A stretch of DNA of 64,000 bases from positions 11,426,001 to 11,490,000 of the forward strand of contig JAKSXM010000238.1 of assembly GCA_022575985.1 (NCBI GenBank), in the 5' to 3' direction. The notes under the pieces are model-generated. The model saw nothing but the letters and a program-made list of their open reading frames with translations. It ran no database searches and was not told where the DNA came from. The stretch comes from Anagrus nilaparvatae (taxonomy: Eukaryota > Arthropoda > Insecta > Hymenoptera > Mymaridae). Positions 48,069-58,717 of the stretch are shown in pieces (positions within the stretch are counted from its first letter, which is position 1; each line of letters starts with the position of its first letter). A program made the translations under genes and the position numbers.

Positions 48069-49102
48069 GGATAAAAATAAAGCTCCCTTGTGTGATACGT
48101 ACATACAAAAATGTTGATTTTCGAGAAGTAAGTTTATGAAGAAAAAGAAAAAAAAAATTGTTCAACGTGAGAAGAAAGACTTATATATATCTTAAAATGT
48201 GAAAATAATACTGTCAAAGTACTTGTCACTTGATGAAAACTATACTACTTACTTTTAGTATTTTGAGAAAATTTACTTTTAAGATTTATAAAGGGGTTTA
48301 AATTATTAAATTTAATAATATTTTAATTTACTTTATAGTTTTATTATTCATGAATGAGAAATTTAGTCGGATTGAAAATTAAATTTTAATTTTTTTTTTT
48401 ATGACAAATTATATTACTCTGTGTTATGGCCTACGAGGTTTTTGAGGGGTAAATACTTTTTTTAATCAAGGGAGTAGAAATTTAATATTCCAAGTATCCA
48501 AAATTTTTATCTTGGTAGATTTTACATTGGAAAAATTTTCTTTTTTGTCGAAAGTGGAATTCCACTTGCTACACGCGGAATCCCGTTTACGGCAACTAGA
48601 ATTCCACTTGCGGCACGTGAAAATTATTTTTAAATTAAATATTTTTGATAAAAAAATACTATTTTGAAGGTTTAATCCATTTTTTGATGGCCAGTTTTGA
48701 GTATTTAAGGCTAAAATCGCAAAAAATAATCAAGAAATTTGATAGGATTAAAAATTCTTGTAAAATATTGCGAAAATTCGGGTAACCGCACACCCCTAAT
48801 CTTTACGAATGTAGTAATTCTTAAGGACCAATACTGGGGAGGTTGAAAAAACAAATTAGTTTTTTATCATGTAGAAAAGATATATTTTTCCTTGTGATAA
48901 ACTAAAAAATTTATGATTGAATTTGTAATTAATTTAAAAAGATGCTCAAATAAATGTTTTGCTTGTGAAGAAATTTCAAGTGCTAAAATTATTATTATAA
49001 CAAAAACTGCCTGGGCCCGTCTTTGTCACGTAGCCAATAATTATATTATTGTTTATTCCAGTAAAAATATGGGTTTTGTTATATAGTTTCCAGCCACCAC
49101 CA
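48069..49102. other. AT-rich DNA with a degenerate CCGCTTG-type palindrome array
   Basis: At 48541-48630 there are worn copies of the GGAATTCCGCTTGCGGC palindromes of the 28352-28794 MITE (for example GGAATTCCACTTG). GCACACCCCTA at 48788-48798 resembles the end of the 62804-63012 element. No gene seen. Confidence 0.5.
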
Positions 49103-49281
49103 GATTTGGTCTACTATAGGTTTTTTGGGTCTTTGATCACGAAAATCGGGGTCTTTTTTATGAAAAGTTGGGGCTTCGCCCTTAAAAACGCTCTGGCCAT
49201 GAATCCCAAGTCGTTGAGTGATAAAAAAAATATTAATCGATTGAAAGATTATTTCTTTAATTATTTTATTTGTTCATGTTT

Positions 49282-49400
49282 AAGCGATTTATACTTAAAA
49301 TTTCGACGATTTGTTCTTGATGAACGTGAAAATTAAATACAAATAGTTAAATATATATGTCAAATCAATAAATCATTCGGGTTTTTCTAAATTTAATAAT
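49282..49400 (+). repeat. Upstream block of knottin C, inverted copy of 45181-45285
   Basis: Shares AAAATTTCGAC, TTGTTCTTGATGAACGTGAA, AAATCATTCGGGTTTTTC and AATTTAGCACACTTTTAC with the region upstream of knottin B. The part to 49460 also matches the upstream of knottin A (AACAAATTAAAAGG.CAAGATAT). Confidence 0.8.
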
Positions 49401-49511
49401 TAAATTTAGCACACTTTTACAAAAAATTTATGATTAAACAAATTAAAAGGGCAAGATATTTTATTTTTTTATATTATTTTATTTTATTCTGGTTTTTCCC
49501 TTAATCAGCTT

Positions 49512-49519
49512 TATAAATA
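49512..49519 (+). promoter_or_regulatory. TATA box of knottin C
   Basis: TATAAATA 74 bp upstream of the ATG at 49594. Confidence 0.65.
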
Positions 49520-49593
49520 GAGATAACATGATAATTTTACGTTAATTCATAAGTTATTATTTGATCGATAAAAATTTCATAAAACATTAAAAT

Positions 49594-49829
49594 ATGTACA
49601 AACATTTTGTTTACCTTTGCCTTATTATATTGGCAATAACTTTGTTTCAAGTAGCTCAATGCTGTACTCCTAATGGAGAAATTGTAAGTAATCAAAATAT
49701 TTTTAACATATAAATACATAAAATATCATGAATTTTTTATTACAGTGCGGGGCCCGTCATGGGGTTCCGGAACCATGCTGTTCTGGAAGGTGTGGGCGAA
49801 TTGGAATTGAACCAAGATGTGTTCCATAA
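49594..49829 (+). CDS. Secreted cysteine-rich knottin-like peptide (copy C), two exons
   Basis: Exons 49594-49683 and 49746-49829, with a 62-bp phase-0 intron (GTAAGT...ATTACAG). The 57-residue product has a hydrophobic signal peptide ending near residue 22 and mature cysteines at 23, 24, 31, 41, 42, 46 and 55. The framework C24-X6-C31-X9-CC-X3-C46-X8-C55 is knottin-like with a longer second loop, and the extra Cys23 may be cut off or unpaired. The second exon begins exactly with the second framework Cys, as in the other copies, and shares CCSGRC with copy B. It diverges strongly from A/B in sequence although its upstream DNA is homologous. Codon use is richer in G/C in exon 2 than in the surroundings. 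Confidence 0.85.
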
Positions 49830-49895
49830 CAATTGCATGTATAAAAACTACTCGTAAATAAAAGTTATTGTTTAATTAAATATTATTTTATTAAA

Positions 49896-50660
49896 TACTA
49901 GCTGCCTCCGGCTCGCTTCGCTCACCTCGGCAACCGCCAAGGGGGCTGCGCCCCCCTGGACCCCTGCAACTTGATTTTTCCAAAGATGTTGTTTTAGCTT
50001 ACTCAATATTTTGTATAACAACCTTTTTTTACCCGAATTATTATCTAAAATTTACTGAATCATAAAAATTACGGAAGTTGGAACTCAGGCGGATAATTAG
50101 TGATCAGCGATTCAAAGCTTGATTACCCTTCCCTAGGATCCGCAAGTAGCAGTTGCTTCCCTCAACTACCAATTCTAGGATTCACCCTGATAATACCTGT
50201 ACAAGTTTCTTTTAGTTACTCTATTGAGCTACTAAATTAGTAACCGGTAAGAATTACGAATATATATAATATAAGTCCTAAACTTTTATAATTTTTGAAA
50301 AATGATTGTAACTTTTGACAGATCGAACTGATTACCTTGAAAATTTAGGTGGATACGTAAAAAATATGCCTGAGTCGAATAAAATTCTTTTTGATAAAAA
50401 AATTTTTCCTCGGTTTTTAGTTTTTTTGATTTTTTTTGAAAATTTGATAAAAATTTTTTTCTTGGAAAATCAGTTTTTTCAACATAAAAATTTTTCGTTG
50501 TTATCAATCGAAATAAAACCTAGCCTATGTTTCGACCCGTAATTTTTGCCGTCTTTTGCCGTAAACCCTATGTATGTAGCTTTTATCGTTTTCTAGTTTA
50601 TCGCGTTCGGACACACACACACACACACATAATTAAAGATTTATATATATATATAGGATA
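49896..50660 (+). mobile_element. Candidate non-autonomous element with GC-rich hairpin start and (CA)n/(TA)n tail
   Basis: Begins with an abrupt GC island (TACTAGCTGCCTCCGGCTCG ... to about 49970) that includes the hairpin AGGGGGCTGCGCCCCCCT. Then comes AT-rich DNA, and it ends near a (CA)n run (50610-50628) and a (TA)n tract (50641-50655). Such a layout is typical of short retroelement-derived or other non-autonomous insertions. No protein was recognised and the borders are approximate. It lies between knottins C and D. Confidence 0.45.
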
Positions 50661-50779
50661 GGATTAAGTTCATCGATTATTAATATAAGATTAGTTATCA
50701 TTATTTATTTAATCGATTCTCTGAATGGGAGTAAGTGGCTTGGAATTGGCACTAATGCTCAATTTTAAGAAATTTTTTG

Positions 50780-50786
50780 TATAAAA
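50780..50786 (+). promoter_or_regulatory. TATA box of knottin D
   Basis: TATAAAA 59 bp upstream of the ATG at 50846. Confidence 0.6.
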
Positions 50787-50845
50787 ACTTTAGAAAATGC
50801 AAAGCGTATCGGTACTGTTAAAAAAGTCTTGCTACTCTGCACATC

Positions 50846-51066
50846 ATGTCTAAAATTTTTCTTTTCACTTGCCTCCTTTTATTGGCGCTAATAAGTTTAT
50901 TCGAAGTTGCTGAAAGTTGTTCTCAAAAAGGACCCGTAAGTATAGTCAATTTTATATTTTCGTTAAAAATATTAATACTTTATTAATATTACAGTGCTTC
51001 CGTAATACAGATTGCTGTTCTGGAAAATGTTTTCCAGCAAGCATTGTAGGTGTTTGTGTTGATTAA
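50846..51066 (+). CDS. Secreted six-cysteine knottin-like peptide (copy D), two exons
   Basis: Exons 50846-50935 and 50995-51066 with a 59-bp phase-0 intron (GTAAGT...ATTACAG). The 53-residue product has a hydrophobic signal peptide (about 24 residues) and six mature cysteines at 25, 31, 37, 38, 42 and 51: C-X5-C-X5-CC-X3-C-X8-C, a textbook inhibitor cystine knot. Cys31 is again the first codon of exon 2. It shares DCCSG/CCSGK-type core residues with A and B but has its own flanks. A small secreted disulfide-rich peptide; function (venom, antimicrobial, inhibitor) not determinable here. Confidence 0.85.
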
Positions 51067-51220
51067 ATAATTAAATACTTTATGTATAAAGAAAATTTAA
51101 TAAAAAAATTTTAACCTAATAATTATAAAAATTGAATTTGATTTTATTAATTTGTTGTATCATAAAATCAATTTCAATACCTAGTAAGTTTTTCATCGCG
51201 TAAACAAACATTTCATAACA

Positions 51221-51389
51221 TTTTTTAAAATTTGCTCTAGTTTAGGGGTTGATACCTCCTTACCTAGGGCTTGTAGGTGAAAATGGACTTCGGAAATGTA
51301 AATAGTGACCTAAAAAACCTACTTGGTGACATTTTTAGCTCAAAATATTCAGCTGTCACTGGATGGTCGATTAGGCGCTAATGGGTTAA
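51221..51389. repeat. Remnants of two dispersed repeats
   Basis: AGTGACCTAAAAAACCTACTTGG (51305-51327) resembles the 36590-37165 tandem unit. GGCGCTAATGGGTTAA (51374-51389) matches the right end of the piggyBac-type MITE at 36213. Confidence 0.6.
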
Positions 51390-54300
51390 GTAAATTTTTG
51401 ATACCAGAATGTAAAAAGTAATTTGCTCGCTGGCCAATTTAAATTTTGATGCCTAAGGTAAATTCTGTTACTCCAGTCGTCTACGTGATCAAAGCGTGCT
51501 AAAATTTAAAAAAAAATTTTACACATGGAGTTTGCCTAGCGGGCAAAAAGAAAATTTTAATTCACATCGTCAAAAGCGAAAAACTCCAGATAAAACTATA
51601 AACCTTTATAATCATAAAAACTCATTTTATTTGCTCACGTTTTATAAATTTTATATAAAAATTAATATTCAAAGTGTTTAACGCGTAACTACAAAGAAAA
51701 TATAAAATAATTAATTTTTATAATTTACTCTTAGTTTTTTAGTACAAACAAGGCAATAAAAAAAAAATTTTATAATTTTTTTACTTCGATTTTTTAAAAT
51801 CCTACCCCTTTAAAAAAAACTAACATATATACAAAAAACTTAACGTTTTCTCTTTGAAGAAAAATATAAAGCTTTATGTATAACGAATGAGGGTTTAAAA
51901 ATAACTTAAACTGAGTATAATACAGAAAGAAAAAAAAAAGCCTTTCGTTTTCAGATGGAATTTAAGCTTGATTAAAAGCCCTTTTTACATCAGGTTAGAA
52001 ATCTTGTGAAAACGTGTTTCATCGAGTAGAAATTTGAAATAAAAAGCAATATTAACAAAGTGTATAAGACTTTTATGTATTTATAAAATCTATATTAAAA
52101 AGATTATAATTTTAAGTACTATAAAATGAAAATTTTTTTTTTTTTTTTATTAAATAAAAAAAAAAAAATTGAACAAATAAATATAAATGGATTAGTTTTT
52201 ATATTTTTTTTATTTTATTTTATTTACTTACATATATATAGTAACTTTGTAATAAAAACTTCAGTAACAAAGCCGCAAGGATTCTGGAATAAAAATAAAT
52301 ATTGTTATTTTTTTTAATAAACCAGTCCTTTTTTTTTTTTATTGTGTTATCAATTATTTTTATTGAATTTATCAGTGTGATATATTTTTTTTATTTGAAA
52401 GTATCAAATATTGTTTTTCTTTTATGGACACATGTGTATTTTGGGAATATTTACATTTTTTTCGTTTTTCTTTTGCAGTTTGAAATTTGGGCAAAATTGA
52501 AAAAAATGAGTTTCCCAGAATGTGTAAGCTCGATACTGTTAGATAAATAGGTTCTTATGGTTCGAATTTCTCATTAAGTGGCTAAAATTATCTAAATTTT
52601 GAAAATCATTTTTTACCTTCTAAATTTGCCTCTGTTAATTTTGTGGGCTAAATTCAAGGATCCTAAAATAAATATTTTTGAATTTGATTAAAAAATAACC
52701 TAAAAACTAAATCAAACCAACGCATCAATTATAAATTTCAGTTTATACAGTAGAGGGTCAAATAAAATTAATTGGAAACTATATTCTAAAATAAACCAAA
52801 AATTAAACAAATATATACTTTATATTTGCCTTAAGGGTTTATATATAACAAAACTAATACACACAGAGAGAGAGAAGCTCTCTTTCTTCAATGAATAATA
52901 TTTGGAGGTTAGTTTGAGGCATATATAGTTATATATAAATTGACTAGTATAATATATAAGGTATAAAATACCACAATCGTGATTTTAACATAAAGAGAAA
53001 TTGGTTTGGATTCGTAAACTGACGTGTATAATAAAGTCATCTGAAAATTTAGAGGGATATTCAAATTAATATTATTCCTGAGCATTAAGTGAAAACAAGA
53101 CTTTCTGCTTGGTTGATACAAATTAGACAGAGTGTAAAAGAGCCTTGTTATGTATTTTACAGTTTGATTTATATGTGTGATAATATTTGGGGTTGTAAAG
53201 GTTTGATTTTGGATTTAATTAAATATGTACGTTTGTTGTAGGATTTATTAATTTTATTGCACATTTTAAGTTATACATAATTTTTTGAATAAATAATTAA
53301 AAATTTTTAATATTTGTTAATTTTAAGTTTAATACATTTAAGTAACAAGTAAATAAAATATTTTATTTTGCTAATAAGTTAATCTGAAGTTTTTCATAAA
53401 AAGAACAATTTCATGTTTAGACACTGCTAATTTAAATACATAAACTAACAAATACAACCATAAGACATTGATAAGAATTATCAAACAAAATAAATAATTT
53501 AGGAAGAATTTTCGACGACAACCATTATATTTTTTATAAAAACTAACAAATTACCGATTTCTGAAATTTTTTGTACTTGATGATAGACAAATAATTGTAT
53601 GAACTTCAAATAAACAATTAAAAGAGACAAAAAAATTAAATAAACAAGTTAAAATTAAATAAGTAAATTGAAACTTTCTTTTATACCAAACACAAACATA
53701 GAATCAAAATTTGAAGGAATCTAGTCTGACCTTAAATTCGTGAAGTGCGTAAATTTTTGTTTCAACATTTTGCAGAAATCGAATCTAACTGTATTGTATT
53801 GAATACTTTTTGAAATTAACTTAAATTTATTTTTAATTTCAATAAAAAATTCTTAATTTTACTAATAATTTAATTGAATAATTATTCAAAATTTATTTAG
53901 AAGTTTAAAATAATATTTAGAACGTGACTCTTACGAGCATAATTTACGATCTTAATTTTACTAATTTATGTTCGACTAAGCAAACTATTTAAATAATATT
54001 AGTTATTTTTTTATACCTTCCTCTAATCCTATTCACTTTGCCTTAGATTAAAAAATAATGCACTAAATGCTGGTACAATTAATGTAACTTCTCATGGAAA
54101 TTCAATATAAGTTCCTGATCTACTTATGATTTGATTATATTTATATTAAAATTATATATTAAATTATTATATTAAATTTTTATATTATGCTAATACTAAC
54201 TGCTAAATTTCTAAATTAGATAAATAAAATTTGAACATTTTATTAAAGTCCGCGACTTAATCCTGATATACTTAAATTTTGTTTCATTTTTTAAATATTT

Positions 54301-55420
54301 TATTTATATTTTCTTTAATTTATAACCAATCGTGGCTAATTTCTTTAATGTATAATTTTTTTAGACTACGATTTGTTAGAAATTTTTAAAAACCAATTTA
54401 AATTTTGATTAAATTGAAGAAACTAACCAAAAAATAATAAGAAACAATCATTTTACAGTGTAAAAACTAAGAATACCAAACAAGACATTATTCGAGAACA
54501 ACGACCAGAAATGAGAACGACAACCCTACCTTCAGACCAACTTACTTTTCTGTTCGATAATTATGTAATTTAAGCTAAATATTTTATGTACTTGTTAGCA
54601 TAAATGTTTACATATAATTGTTATTCAAAAAAATTATAATGCAAATTTACTAAAGTCAAACAATAATATTTAAATATTTTTCTATTCCTTTTTAACTACT
54701 AAAAATTATAATAAAAGGTAGTTACATTGTTTTTTCTTTTACCCAATATTCTCTGTTGATTATAAAAGTTTGTTAGTTTAACGAAGAAAATTTTTACTAA
54801 AAAATGAGTGTTTTTCTTCAATTTTTTTAATTGGATGTGGATACTCTACTTTTTATATAATATTGAATCCATTTAAATATTTGCTGAATATTAGTTGGTA
54901 TTTTTCTGTAAAGTAAAGTAACGAATTTTAATTGTGAATTGGTAATTAGGAAAATATTATAATTTTTTAAAACTTACTTTTTTTTGTTTATTTTCGGAAA
55001 ACATGAAAATTATGGTTGGTAAACATTTGAGTTTGTTCCATAATTTTAGAAATTCGCATTCACCAGTTTTTGAGTTTCATCAGTTTTTTTGTTAATACCC
55101 TAATTGTGAAAAATAAAAAAATTAGCAAATGTGTAATTAATATAATATTTGAAGCTGGTTATTATAATTAAACATGGTCCGATAAATATAAATTTAATAT
55201 TTGAATGTAAAGATCCTCTAAAAAAACAATATTTTATGTACATATTTCAACTAAAATATGTGTAAAATAGAAGTCAATGAACTTTACATTTCAAAAAAGG
55301 ATTTACAAATTTCGAGCGTCTACTCCATAATTAATTTATACGTTTGTGATTACTATATTAGACTAGTCGTTATTTTAAAATTCAATTGGTTTTAAAAATG
55401 GACCAATACTGTTTTTAAAA
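51390..55420. other. AT-rich DNA, no gene recognised
   Basis: Open frames at 52126-52550 and 52909-53121 translate to low-complexity Phe/Ile/Asn/Lys-rich sequence. A short GAGAGAGAGA tract occurs near 52864. I see no knottin-like exon, RNA gene or repeat ends. Confidence 0.5.
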
Positions 55421-55674
55421 TAACCGGTTTGTGTAACTACACAACCAACGAGCATGGAACATGTTCATTTATAACATTGATAATAAAGTATTTATTGTGT
55501 TCATAATATAAATATTTATATGCAAATATTTATATTTAGATTTTTATTATAGAAATCATGCTGCTTAGACATCAAAATGAACTAAATTAATTAAATTTTC
55601 AAATTATTATAGTTTTTTAAATAATATGAATATGAATTTATTTTTTATTAATTTTTATAATGAATTCTTAAAAA

Positions 55675-56150
55675 TTCTGCACCAATGGTCCCTAGGTACT
55701 TCTGCACCAATACTCCATAGGTACTTCTGCACCAAAGGTCTTTAGGGATTTCTGCACCAATGCTCCCTAGGTACTTCTGCACCAAAACTTCCTAGGTACT
55801 TCTGCACCAAAGGTCTTTAGCGACTTCTGCACCATAGGTCCCTAGGTACTTCTGCACCAATGCTCCCTAGGTACTTCTGCACCAAAGGTCTTTAGGGACT
55901 TCTGCACCAAAGGTTCCTAGGTACTTCTGCACCAAAGGTCTTTAGGGACTTCTGCACCAATAGTCCCTAGGTACTTCTGCACCAATGCTCCCTAGGTACT
56001 TCTGCACCAAAGGTTCCTAGGTACTTCTGCACCAAAGGTCTTTAGGGACTTCTGCACCAATAGTCCCTAGGTACTTTTGCACCAAAGGTCCCTAGGTACT
56101 TCTGCACCATAGGTCCCTAGGTACTTCTGCACCAAAAGTCCCTGAATCGA
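55675..56150 (+). repeat. 25-bp minisatellite, 19 units
   Basis: Unit TTCTGCACCAAAGGTCC plus CTAGGTAC, repeated 19 times at a fixed 25-bp period. Variants at the middle positions (AAAGGTCTTTAGGGA, AATGCTCC, AATAGTCC, ATAGGTCC) recur in an ordered way, suggesting higher-order duplication of two or three units together. Confidence 0.95.
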
Positions 56151-56164
56151 AAATATTCTAAGTC

Positions 56165-56330
56165 CATTTGACCCCCCCCCTAAAAACGTCAATTTTTGAC
56201 CCCCCCCCCCCTAAAAGCGTCAATTTTTGACCCCCCCCCCTAAAAGCGTCAATTTTTGACCCCCCCCCCCTAAAAGCGTCAATTTTTGACCCCCCCCTAA
56301 AAGCGTCACTTTTTCACCCCCCCCCCTGCC
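56165..56330 (+). repeat. C-tract tandem repeat, about five units of 27-31 bp
   Basis: Unit: GACCCCCCCCCCTAAAAGCG then TCAATTTTT. Each unit has a homopolymer of seven to twelve C, so length varies. The reverse complement of one unit is visible in copy b at 37895-37945. Confidence 0.92.
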
Positions 56331-56378
56331 GAGCCGGACTTTTTCAAATACCCCATCCAATGAACATGTTCCATGTTA

Positions 56379-58284
56379 ATATATTCTGTTAGTAATTTGG
56401 TGCAATGTTTAACCAAAAAAATACCAAGGCACAATTTAAAAAAGCTTTTCAAAATAAAAATTTACTTTTGTCATTTAAAAAATTGAAAATTTTGAAAATA
56501 AAGTACAGCTTAATATACATTAATATCAAGCCTATAATTTTAATAAATTAACGTGGCCTTTCTGCGCCGTCTGATTTCTTTGCTTGAATTTCGCTTGAAA
56601 TTTAATTGTTTGATTTTATTCTTGAATTTTTTTCAGATTTAAGCCACAATGCTCAGAAATTCAAGCAATGAAACCTAACAGTTTGCTCTAATATAATAAG
56701 TAATATTATGCAACAAAATTTTTTGTTTGAAAAAAATTTACGTTTATATATTTACATATGTTCAGATCCAAGTCAACCCACCGAAATAAAATTTCTTTTT
56801 CTAAATTTTTGTTACAATGACTTATTTTAGGTCTAGAGAGTTTTGAAATTTTCGGTTTTTATGATACTTTTGATTTTTAGGGCTTCAAATTTTGAAAAGG
56901 GCAAAAAATTAGCTGATTTCGGCTAATTTTAGTAAAATAAAATAATTATTGTGGGCAAACATTTGGGAATAACAGCAAATTTAGACATGTACCATTCTAG
57001 GAAAATTCGAGAAAATTTAATTATACAAAACTTGATACCGAATTAAATTAAAAAATTCAAACCACTAAAAATTAAACCGAGATCGTCAAAAATAAAAAAA
57101 ATGTTGAATAGTAAGACTATAAAAAAAAAATGCGCAGATTTTAAAATATTTTAGCTTTTGGTTAATAATTTCTGAAATTTCGGTAAAAACTTTTAACCAA
57201 AACCCAAAATTACTCACTGAGAAAAAATTTTGGAGAAAGAATTTTCGGTTCAGTAAAATAACCTGGACCTGAACATATACAATATATAATACATATTTAT
57301 AAACATATATAATATTTATTTAGCTTATAATTTTATCAAAAAACATTTTCATTTAAAATTAAATAAAACACATATAAATTTCATTTAATCCATTAAATGA
57401 ATATTTTAAATATTAAAATCAATAAATTTATGTTATATTCAACAGACCATTGAATTAATAATGGATTATTTTAAGTATTTATTTGAAAAACAGAAAATAT
57501 TGAATTAAATGAAATGAATATTTGTAAAGTAATATTTTTAAAACTATTTAATAGAAAAATTTTTATATTACCATTTTTTGAGCAAGTTGATTAAATCGAT
57601 GCCTTTCTAATTAATCTGCTTATCAAAATTTTCCTTCGTTTATTTAATCCTTTTTGTATCGATCGATATAATTTTTATACTTTTTTTTTTACTTTAATCT
57701 TGTTAATGAAATAGTAACATTTTTTATTTAAACTTTTCATTTTCAAACACTGTTTTAAATTAGAAACGTCTAGAAACTAATAGATTCTTAATACTGTTTA
57801 TGCGAATTGAGTTACTGGCAAAATGACCGAATTAGCAAGGATACCTTCAAATTTATAGAATTTTGTAATAAATTAAGAATTCCATACTAAAAAAAATTTA
57901 AGGATCATAGAAATATTAGAAGTGGGAGAAACAACTGCCAAAAATAAAATAACGTACTTTCTCTTCATTAATACGAAATTATTTTTTGTGTTTTTGGCTT
58001 CTATTCTATTCTCTTTCTAAAAAATTATTACGAAATCGTAATTCAATGACCTCGAAATATTATTCCTTTGCGAAAATATTTGAACAGCACTTTGATCTTC
58101 ATTTATTTATGTTTTTAAGATTTACAAAATTAATGTTTTTAATAAGGGGAGTACATGATGTTTGGGTCACTTAATTGGATAAGTAATTTTTAAACTATTT
58201 TTAAAATATAATGTTTTAGCAAAATAAAATATTCATTTTTATTTTAGTCCAAAAAACTAAACTGTTAAATTTTTTATTGATATA
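56379..58284. other. AT-rich DNA, no gene recognised
   Basis: Low-complexity frames only. No repeat ends noted. Confidence 0.5.
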
Positions 58285-58715
58285 CACTGTAAAAAGTAAC
58301 TTTCTTAGATTAACAAAAAAAATAGAATTTTTTCGAAAAATTAGTAAATTTTCAAGAAATTTTGTAAATATTCGATAAAAATCGTAAATTTACTAAATTT
58401 TGCATATTCTCGAAAAATTCCAGAATTCTCGATTTTTTTTTTTGTGAATTTACGAAAAAAGTTGTAAATTGACAACTATTTTTCGGAAATTTACAACTAT
58501 TTTTTGTGAATTTTCGAAAAAAAATTGTAAATTATCAATTTTTTTTGCGAATTCACAAAAAAAAATCGAGAATACTCGAATTTTTTGTTAATATACTAAA
58601 TTTAGTAATTATACGATTTTTTTCGAATATTTACAAATTTTTTCGACATTTTACTAATTTTTCGAAAATGTTCGAAAATTTTTTAGTTAATATAAGAAAG
58701 TTAATTTTTACAGTG
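58285..58715. mobile_element. CACTG foldback MITE, copy 3
   Basis: TA|CACTGTAAAAAGTAACTTTC ... GAAAGTTAATTTTTACAGTG|TA, with TA at 58283-58284 and 58716-58717. The 431-bp interior is palindromic, with TTCGAAAAATT, GTAAATTTAC and AATTTACAAC modules as in copies 1 and 2. The open frame across its right half (58506-58769) is incidental. Confidence 0.9.
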
Positions 58716-58717
58716 TA

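Larger units (their letters stand above)
55421..56378 (+). repeat. Dispersed repeat with GAACATGTTC ends (copy d, longest)
   Basis: Left end TAACCGGTTTGTGTAACTAC then CATGGAACATGTTCATTT; right end AATGAACATGTTCCATGTTA. Both ends carry the palindrome GAACATGTTC in inverted order. Inside are the 25-bp array and C-tract repeats listed next. Other copies are at 28066-28309, 37842-38010 and 45699-46146. Confidence 0.82.

Noticed and set aside
49898..49970. GC-rich stretch as a tRNA or structured RNA gene
   Set aside because: The hairpins do not form a cloverleaf and there are no A/B-box sequences at tRNA spacing. A repeat head is more likely.
52126..52550. Two overlapping open frames with hydrophobic translations suggesting a membrane protein
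   Set aside because: They consist of T-rich low-complexity DNA translated into Phe/Ile/Leu runs, with no start context, splice partners or conserved motif.
55675..56150. CRISPR array
   Set aside because: The 25-bp units are contiguous with no unique spacers, and the genome is eukaryotic. It is a minisatellite.
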